Positions 13,878 through 18,185 of a stretch of DNA of 18,185 nt are shown here, piece by piece. The DNA is from JBQCEE01 sp051960575 (lineage in GTDB: Bacteria; Actinomycetota; Actinomycetes; Mycobacteriales; Jatrophihabitantaceae), in assembly GCF_051960575.1 (NCBI RefSeq), contig NZ_JBQCEE010000337.1, forward strand, positions 1-18,185, written 5' to 3'. Numbering within the stretch: the stretch's first letter is position 1; each line of letters starts with the position of its first letter. A program made the position numbers and the translations under genes. Below the pieces are notes generated by a model. That model did no database searches. It had not been told where the DNA came from and worked only from the letters and a program-made list of their open reading frames with translations.

Positions 13878-14941
13878 CCCTGCGCGTCGTCGAGTGGAGC
13901 ACCGGCAACGCCGGGCGCGCCGCCATCGCGGGCATCGACGCCCGGCCCGAGCTCGAACTGGTCGGCGTCTACGTCAGCAACCCCGACAAGGTCGGCAAGG
14001 ACGCCGGCGAGCTCGCCGGCCTCGGTCGCACGCTCGGCGTCACCGCGACCGACGACGTCGAGGCGCTGCTCGCCCTCAAGCCCGACTGCATCGTGCACAC
14101 GGCCATGGCCGACAACCGCCTCACCGAGGCCCTCGACGACCTGCGCCGCATGCTCGAGGCGGGCATCAACGTGGTGTCGTCCGGACCGGTGTTCCTGCAG
14201 TACCCGTACGGTGTCGTGCCCGACGAGATGATCAAGCCGCTCGAGCAGGCCGCCGAGCAGGGCGGCGCCTCGCTCTGGGTGAACGGCATCGACCCGGGCT
14301 GGGCGAACGACTGGCTGCCGCTCGTGGTGACCTCGGCGTCCGAGCGCATCGACGAGGTGCGCTGCTTCGAGATCTGCGACTACTCGACGTACAACCAGCG
14401 CGACGTCGTCATGGACATCATGGGCTTCGGCAAGCCGCTCGACGAGACGCCGATGCTGCTGCTGCCGGGCGTGCTGACGATGGCGTGGGGTTCGGTCGTG
14501 CGGCAGCTGGCCGCTGCGCTCGACGTGTCGCTGGACGAGATCACCGAGACCGTGCAACGCGTGCCGGCGCCCGAGACCTTCGACATCGCGTGCGGACGCA
14601 TCGAGCAGGGCACCGCCGCGGCGCTGCGCTTCGAGGTGCTCGGCATGCGCGGCGGGCACCCCGTGGTGGCGCTCGAGCACGTCACCCGGCTGCGTCCCGA
14701 CCTCGCCCCCGACTGGCCGCAGCCCGCCGGCCAGTCGTGCTACCGCGTCAAGGTCACCGGCGAGCCGACCTACACCGTCGACCTGCAGTTCATGGGCGAG
14801 GACGGAGACCACAACACCGGCGGCCTCAAGGGCACGTCCATGCGGCTGGTGAACGCCGTCGAGGCCGTGGTGGCCGCCCGCCCGGGGCTGCTGACCGCGC
14901 TCGACCTGCCGCTCGTCACCGGACGCGGCCTGGTGCGCTGA
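13874..14941 (+). CDS. Dihydrodipicolinate-reductase-like / NAD(P)H-dependent amine-dehydrogenase-family protein
   Basis: A 355-residue protein with an N-terminal NAD(P)-binding domain: LRVVEWSTGNAGRAAIAGI (residues 3-21), then LELVGVYVSNPDKVGKDAGELAGL and CIVHTAM. This is the signature of the large family annotated as dihydrodipicolinate reductase-like or 2,4-diaminopentanoate dehydrogenase-like oxidoreductases. The C-terminal domain (about 130-330) contains VNGIDPGWANDWLPL and the acidic segment GEDGDHNTGGLKGTSMRLVNA. Members are common beside lipid and steroid catabolic genes in actinomycetes, but no reaction is established. ATG13874 is chosen because the protein family begins at this position; two upstream ATGs in the tandem repeat are in other frames. 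It lies 64 nt after the SDR and is probably the last gene of the kstD operon. Confidence 0.86.
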   Translation: MTLRVVEWSTGNAGRAAIAGIDARPELELVGVYVSNPDKVGKDAGELAGLGRTLGVTATDDVEALLALKPDCIVHTAMADNRLTEALDDLRRMLEAGINVVSSGPVFLQYPYGVVPDEMIKPLEQAAEQGGASLWVNGIDPGWANDWLPLVVTSASERIDEVRCFEICDYSTYNQRDVVMDIMGFGKPLDETPMLLLPGVLTMAWGSVVRQLAAALDVSLDEITETVQRVPAPETFDIACGRIEQGTAAALRFEVLGMRGGHPVVALEHVTRLRPDLAPDWPQPAGQSCYRVKVTGEPTYTVDLQFMGEDGDHNTGGLKGTSMRLVNAVEAVVAARPGLLTALDLPLVTGRGLVR

Positions 14942-14945
14942 GGCC

Positions 14946-14951
14946 TACCCT
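14946..14951 (+). promoter_or_regulatory. Predicted -10 element of a leaderless promoter
   Basis: TACCCT (TANNNT) ends 6 nt before the GTG at 14958. The 16-bp gap leaves no room for a Shine-Dalgarno of its own and none is visible. The small gene downstream may therefore be transcribed independently of the kstD operon. Confidence 0.5.
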
Positions 14952-14957
14952 GGCGGT

Positions 14958-15293
14958 GTGGACGACCTCGCGAGCCGCCTGGCGACCGACCCGGCCGTCG
15001 GTCGTGCCGTCGTCTTCGACGTGCTCGCGCGCGGGCCGCGGATCAAGCCGTCGCGCTCGCTGCTGATCGACCCGTCCGACACGGTGTGGCGCCTCTGGCA
15101 GGCACGGGTCGTCGCGGCCGCCACGCTGCTCGCGTCGCCCGCCGTCGAGCCCGTCGTGGACGAACTGTTCGACGAGCTCGCCGTCTCGCCCGAGCTGGCC
15201 GCGGACGTCGCCGCCCTCGCCCGGCCGTGGCCCGGGCTGACACCCGAGCAGCACGAGCGCTTCGCCCGGCTGTCGGCGCCCGCATCAGGCTGA
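14958..15293 (+). CDS. Small conserved-looking protein of unknown function
   Basis: A 111-residue protein that I do not recognise. It is mostly helical by composition (long Ala/Leu/Glu-rich stretches such as ARVVAAATLLASPAVEPVVDELFDELAVSPELAADVAALARPWPGL), and has no signal peptide, membrane segment, Cys or metal motif. RGPRIKPSRSLLIDPSDTVWRLWQARV in the first half is the most distinctive part. Codon use (third-position GC) is like its neighbours, which supports real coding. The start is GTG14958, 6 nt after a -10-like TACCCT. The 3' end overlaps the convergent LLM gene by 9 bp. Confidence 0.7.
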   Translation: MDDLASRLATDPAVGRAVVFDVLARGPRIKPSRSLLIDPSDTVWRLWQARVVAAATLLASPAVEPVVDELFDELAVSPELAADVAALARPWPGLTPEQHERFARLSAPASG

Positions 15294-16154
15294 CAGCAGC
15301 GGCCGCACCTCCTCGCCGAGGAACCGGACGAAGCCCAGCAGGTCGGGTTCGTCGGCGGTCGGCTCGATCGCGACGGACGTGACGCCGAGGCCGGCGAGGC
15401 GGTCGACCGCGGCGGCGATGGTCGCGGCGTCGCCGGCGACCCCGATCCCCCGGTCGGTCGGACGGTTCCACTCGGTGGTGAGCTCGTGCGCGAGCCGGTC
15501 GGCAGCGCCGGGCCCCGTGGCGGCGATGAGCTGCACCCAGACGGTGTGGGGGCGCCGGGTGACGTGCTGCTCGATCAGCGCGACGGCGTCCCGGATCTCG
15601 TCGTCGGTCATCGTGGTGCCGAGCAGCGTGCCGTCGCCGAGCCGCGCGGCGAGCGCGACCGTCTTCGGGCCGCCGCCGCCGATGAGCAGCGGCGGCAGGG
15701 TCGTGGGCGGCCAGTCGAGCGCGACGTCGTCGAGCCGGACGGCGCGTCCCTGCGTGGTGACCCGCTCGCCGGCGAGCAGCGCGCGCAGGTTGGTCGCGTA
15801 CTCGTCGAGCAGGGTCAGCGGCGACGCCGGCCTCGCGCCGACCTGGTCCATCCAGCTCTGCACGCCGTGGCCGATGCCCGGCAGAAGCCGGCCGGGGAAG
15901 ATCCGCGCGAGGGTCTGGATCTCCATCGCGGTGAGGGCCACCGAGCGCAGCGGCGCGGGCATGAGCCCGATGCCGACCCTGATGCGCTCGGTGACCGCGA
16001 GGGCGACAGCGGCCGACGCGATGCCGCTCTCCTTGAAGCAGTCCTCCCACACCCAGCACTCGTCGAGACCCGCGGCGTCGGCCGCCCGCGCCAGCGCCGG
16101 CAGCTGCTCCGGCGCGAGCGTCGGGACGAAGACGACCCCGAGCTGCACCGTCAC
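15285..16154 (-). CDS. LLM-class F420-dependent oxidoreductase
   Basis: A 289-residue luciferase-like TIM-barrel protein. Recognisable elements are LARAADAAGLDECWVWEDCF (residues 21-40), RIRVGIGLMPAPLRSVALTAMEIQTLARIFPGRLLPGIGHG (58-98), and LPPLLIGGGGPKTVALAARLGDG, a common cofactor-phosphate-binding region. Actinobacterial members of this type mostly use coenzyme F420 rather than FMN to oxidise or reduce alcohols, enoates or other small molecules; the substrate is unknown. It begins at GTG16154, whose GTGA overlaps the stop of the DDN-like gene (16151-16154). The two deazaflavin-linked enzymes are therefore translationally coupled. Confidence 0.9.
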   Translation of the reverse strand: MTVQLGVVFVPTLAPEQLPALARAADAAGLDECWVWEDCFKESGIASAAVALAVTERIRVGIGLMPAPLRSVALTAMEIQTLARIFPGRLLPGIGHGVQSWMDQVGARPASPLTLLDEYATNLRALLAGERVTTQGRAVRLDDVALDWPPTTLPPLLIGGGGPKTVALAARLGDGTLLGTTMTDDEIRDAVALIEQHVTRRPHTVWVQLIAATGPGAADRLAHELTTEWNRPTDRGIGVAGDAATIAAAVDRLAGLGVTSVAIEPTADEPDLLGFVRFLGEEVRPLLSA

Positions 16155-16579
16155 GCGCGCTGCAGGGCGAGCACCGGGATGGTGCGGATGCCCTTGGTCT
16201 TCTCGAGGTAGTCGCCGAAGCCGGGCATGCGGCGCACCTGCTCGGCGAAGATGCGGTCGCGGTCGTCGCCGGTCAACTCGGTGACGGTGACCGGGAACCG
16301 CTCCGTGCCCCGCTCGATCTCGGTGCTGCCCGCGGCGACGAGGTTGTGGTACCAGTCGGGGTTGGTCGGCGCGCCGGCCTTCGAGGCGAAGATGTACACG
16401 CGTCCCGCATCGGTGTCATCGGGCAGGCAGACGAGCGGGGTCACGAACTCGCGGCCGCTCCTGCGGCCGCGGCTGTGCACCAGCACCATCGGCGCGCCCT
16501 CGAACTGGCCACCGACCTTGCCCTCGTTGGCGCGGAACTCGGCGATGATCTGGGCGTTCCAGTCGTTCGTACTTGTCAT
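16151..16579 (-). CDS. Nitroreductase-family deazaflavin-dependent oxidoreductase (DDN-like)
   Basis: A 142-residue split-barrel protein of the F420-dependent quinone/nitro reductase family. Diagnostic segments are MVLVHSRGRRSGREFVTPLVCLPD (residues 31-54), VYIFASKAGAPTNPDWYHNLVAAGS (61-85), and the C-terminal RMPGFGDYLEKTKGIRTIPVLALQR. Family members reduce quinones, and in mycobacteria activate nitroimidazoles, with reduced F420. No Shine-Dalgarno precedes ATG16579; a -10-like TAGGTT lies 6 nt upstream, so the mRNA is probably leaderless. It is followed by the LLM oxidoreductase in a coupled pair and is divergent from the DUF3253 gene, sharing promoter bases with it. Confidence 0.93.
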   Translation of the reverse strand: MTSTNDWNAQIIAEFRANEGKVGGQFEGAPMVLVHSRGRRSGREFVTPLVCLPDDTDAGRVYIFASKAGAPTNPDWYHNLVAAGSTEIERGTERFPVTVTELTGDDRDRIFAEQVRRMPGFGDYLEKTKGIRTIPVLALQRA

Positions 16580-16585
16580 GTCACC

Positions 16586-16591
16586 AACCTA
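16586..16591 (-). promoter_or_regulatory. Predicted -10 of the DDN-like gene, interlocked with the opposing -10
   Basis: On the minus strand 16591-16586 reads TAGGTT, then 6 nt (GGTGAC), then ATG16579. It fits a leaderless promoter. It shares bases 16590-16591 with the opposing -10 of the DUF3253 gene. Confidence 0.6.
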
Positions 16592-16595
16592 GGGT
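16590..16595 (+). promoter_or_regulatory. Predicted -10 of the DUF3253 gene, interlocked with the opposing -10
   Basis: TAGGGT, then 6 nt (GGACGG), then ATG16602. It fits a leaderless promoter. Together with the opposing element it forms the near-palindrome AACCTAGGGT, so the two polymerases cannot bind at once. Confidence 0.6.
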
Positions 16596-16601
16596 GGACG
16601 G

Positions 16602-17093
16602 ATGGACGACGTCGAGCGCACCCCCGACGGGCGGTACATCGTCGTCGACGGACGGCGCTGGCGGGCAACCGACCCGGGCATCCCCGAGAACCTGCGGGCC
16701 GAGCTCGTCGCCGAGCTGATGGCTGCGCGGCGCGCGGTGCGGTCGGACGCCGAGACCGCCCGGCCGCGCGTGCAGGACGCGAAGGTCGCCCTCGGCGAGC
16801 GCGGCGAGCCGTGGTGGGAGCCCCCGTCGCCGGACGGCCTGCGCGACCGGCTCGCCGCGGCCATGCGCACGCTGCTGCGCCACCGAGCACCCGACCGCAC
16901 CATCTGCCCGAGCGACGCGGCGCGGGTCGCCGGCGGCGAGCACTGGCGCACGCACATGGACGCCGCCCGCGAGGTCGCCCGCGCCCTGCACGACGCGGGC
17001 GTGCTCGAGGTGCGGCAGCGCGGCGAACGCGTCGACCCGCACACCGCCCGCGGTCCCCTCCGCATCGCCCGCGGACCCGCCTGGCCCGGATGA
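16602..17093 (+). CDS. DUF3253 domain-containing protein
   Basis: A 163-residue soluble protein. The N-terminal part (RTPDGRYIVVDGRRWRATDPGIPENLRAELVAELMAARRAV, about residues 6-46) is a conserved actinobacterial module. The C-terminal part (about 81-157) matches DUF3253, a small winged-helix-like domain: RTICPSDAARVAGGEHWRTHMDAAREVARALHDAGVLEVRQRGERVDPHTARGPLRIARG. Such a fold could bind nucleic acid, but no function is established. The start ATG16602 lies 6 nt after a -10-like TAGGGT and lacks a Shine-Dalgarno. It diverges from the DDN-like gene and precedes the DUF2277 gene, which appears to have its own weak promoter signal. Confidence 0.88.
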   Translation: MDDVERTPDGRYIVVDGRRWRATDPGIPENLRAELVAELMAARRAVRSDAETARPRVQDAKVALGERGEPWWEPPSPDGLRDRLAAAMRTLLRHRAPDRTICPSDAARVAGGEHWRTHMDAAREVARALHDAGVLEVRQRGERVDPHTARGPLRIARGPAWPG

Positions 17094-17135
17094 TCCGTCC
17101 GTCGACGAGAGCACGCCGTCCTGCCGAGTCCGTGG

Positions 17136-17141
17136 CAGGCT
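17136..17141 (+). promoter_or_regulatory. Weak candidate -10 for the DUF2277 gene
   Basis: CAGGCT, one base from TAGGCT, lies 7 nt before ATG17149. A small inverted repeat, CCTGCC (17120-17125) with GGCAGG (17134-17139), overlaps it and could be an operator or a weak terminator for the upstream gene. The evidence is thin. Confidence 0.3.
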
Positions 17142-17148
17142 GGGCAGC

Positions 17149-17421
17149 ATGTGCCGCAACATCCGCCCGCTGAACAACTTCGAGCCGCCGGCCACGAGCG
17201 ACGAGGTGCGCGCCGCCGCGCTGCAGTACGTGCGCAAGGTCAGTGGCACGACACGACCGTCGGCGGCGAACGAGGCGGCGTTCCAGCGGGCCGTGGACGA
17301 GATCGCGCACATCACCGCGCATCTGCTCGACGACCTGGTGACCACGGCGCCGCCGAAGGACCGCGAGACCGAGGCGGCGAAGGCGCGGGCCCGGGCGCAG
17401 CAGCGCTACGCCCGTACCTGA
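17149..17421 (+). CDS. DUF2277 family protein
   Basis: A 90-residue protein that matches the compact DUF2277 family over its whole length: MCRNIRPLNNFEPPATSDEVRAAALQYVRKVSGTTRPSAANEAAFQRAVDEIA and then LLDDLVTTAPPKDRETEAAKARARAQQRY. The MCRNI start, FEPPAT and TAPPxDRE motifs are the conserved parts. No biochemical role is known. The sequence is helical and charged at the C-terminus, with a single Cys at residue 2. The ATG is fixed by the conserved N-terminus. Its 3' end overlaps the convergent transporter gene by 16 bp. Confidence 0.93.
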   Translation: MCRNIRPLNNFEPPATSDEVRAAALQYVRKVSGTTRPSAANEAAFQRAVDEIAHITAHLLDDLVTTAPPKDRETEAAKARARAQQRYART

Positions 17422-18185
17422 GCCCGCGCGCGGGCAGGCAGACGCACGCGTCCCTGCCCCACCCCGATGCCGACGATCACCAGCGCGGCGCCGACCGGCT
17501 CGTTCCACCGCACCCCCTCGTCGAGCACGATCGCCCCGAGCGCCACGCCCACGACCGGCGTCAGGTACGTGACCGTCGAGGCGTTGGTCGCGCCCCACGC
17601 GTTGATCACGTTGGTGTTCCACAGATAGGCGAGCCCGGTGCCGAACATGCCGAGCGCCAGCACGCTGCCGACGACCTTCCAGCTCAGGTGCACCGGTGCG
17701 GACGCGACCCAGGGGCTGATCACGAGCAGCATCGCCGCGGCCAACCCGACCTGCACCGTCGCCACGGTGACGGCGGGCAGCCCGTGGGGCGCGACGAAGC
17801 GCCGGAACCAGACGAACGCCGTGCCGTAGCAGGCGGTGGCGGCGAGCAGACCCAGCTGGGCGAGCGCATCACCGCCGCCCAGCCCCTGCCACGGTCCGAG
17901 CACGACGAGCACCCCGACGAAGCCGGTCAGCAGGCCGCCGAGTCGCGCCGGGGTCAACCGCTCGGCGGGCAGGGCGACGAGCGCCGCGAGGATCGTCATC
18001 AACGGCGTCGTCGCGTTGTAGATGCTCGCCAGCCCGCTCGAGACATGCCGCTCGGCCCAGGCGAAGAGCAGGAACGGCACGACGCACCAGAGCACCGCGA
18101 TCACGCCGAGATGCACCCACACGGCACCGGCCGGCGGCAGCCGGCGACGCCCGGCGGCCGAGAGCAGCAGCAGCGTCACCGCGCC
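17406..18185 (-). CDS. EamA/DMT-superfamily transporter, 5' end beyond window
   Basis: About 260 residues are present. The frame stays open to the right edge, so the true start and probably the first one or two membrane helices lie outside. The visible part has about eight hydrophobic helices and two EamA-type repeats: first repeat VPFLLFAWAERHVSSGLASIYNATTPLMTILAALVAL, then LLTGFVGVLVVLGPW; second repeat LGMFGTGLAYLWNTNVINAWGATNASTVTYLTPVVGVALGAIVLDEGVRWNEPVGAALVIVGI. The family exports amino acids, metabolites or drugs across the inner membrane; the substrate is not predictable. The stop TAG (complement of 17406-17408) lies inside the 3' end of the DUF2277 gene. Confidence 0.9.
   Translation of the reverse strand, partial: GAVTLLLLSAAGRRRLPPAGAVWVHLGVIAVLWCVVPFLLFAWAERHVSSGLASIYNATTPLMTILAALVALPAERLTPARLGGLLTGFVGVLVVLGPWQGLGGGDALAQLGLLAATACYGTAFVWFRRFVAPHGLPAVTVATVQVGLAAAMLLVISPWVASAPVHLSWKVVGSVLALGMFGTGLAYLWNTNVINAWGATNASTVTYLTPVVGVALGAIVLDEGVRWNEPVGAALVIVGIGVGQGRVRLPARARAQVRA

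Noticed and set aside
1..18185. Defence system, prophage, insertion sequence or secondary-metabolite cluster
   Set aside because: No transposase, integrase, nuclease/helicase, phage structural, NRPS or PKS motifs occur. All genes belong to metabolic, regulatory or transport families with even base composition.

Overview
This is an 18.2 kb, very GC-rich, gene-dense window. It looks like the chromosome of a high-GC actinomycete: many GTG/TTG starts, 4-nt start/stop overlaps, promoters that appear leaderless, and F420/deazaflavin-type oxidoreductase families. At its centre is a sterol-ring catabolism locus of the type known from Mycobacterium and Rhodococcus. The genus cannot be fixed from the sequence. 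No tRNA, rRNA, CRISPR array, transposase or integrase was seen, and no gap between genes exceeds about 135 bp.

Left part (1-5600). The 5' end of a FAD-dependent amine/amino-acid-oxidase-like gene runs off the left edge. Divergent to it is a four-gene, largely translationally coupled run: a VOC/glyoxalase protein, an ECF sigma factor of the SigG/SigX5 type with a SnoaL-like C-terminal domain, an SRPBCC protein and a class I glutamine amidotransferase. The sigma factor almost certainly begins at a CTG codon overlapping the VOC stop codon. A secreted SGNH/GDSL hydrolase faces this run, and an orphan membrane histidine kinase is divergent from the hydrolase.

Centre (5600-14941). A bidirectional terminator-like hairpin is followed by a leftward operon hsaE-hsaG-hsaF-SRPBCC and a divergent rightward operon kstD-chsH3-(kst4D-like FAD dehydrogenase)-SDR-(dihydrodipicolinate-reductase-like gene). 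HsaE, HsaG and HsaF turn the C6 fragment released from sterol rings A/B into pyruvate and propionyl-CoA. KstD introduces the ring-A delta-1 double bond, and ChsH3-type hydratases act on CoA-thioester side chains. The 95-bp region between hsaE and kstD holds two exact matches to the KstR operator pattern TnnAACnnGTTnnA, one at each promoter, so both operons are probably repressed by a KstR-type TetR regulator encoded outside the window. The rightward operon carries two odd structures: a long interrupted palindrome that encodes the tail of the FAD dehydrogenase and covers the SDR ribosome-binding region, and a 26-bp tandem duplication that creates two nine-codon mini-ORFs chained by ATGA overlaps into the last gene.

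Right part (14942-18185). This part holds a small unknown protein, an F420-type LLM oxidoreductase coupled to a deazaflavin-dependent (DDN-like) nitroreductase, a DUF3253 protein, a DUF2277 protein and a DMT/EamA transporter cut by the right edge. The DDN-like and DUF3253 genes diverge from one 10-bp sequence that contains two interlocked -10 elements, each exactly 6 nt from its start codon.

The kstD/hsaEGF/chsH3 core is known biology. The most unusual material is the regulatory and translational architecture around it.
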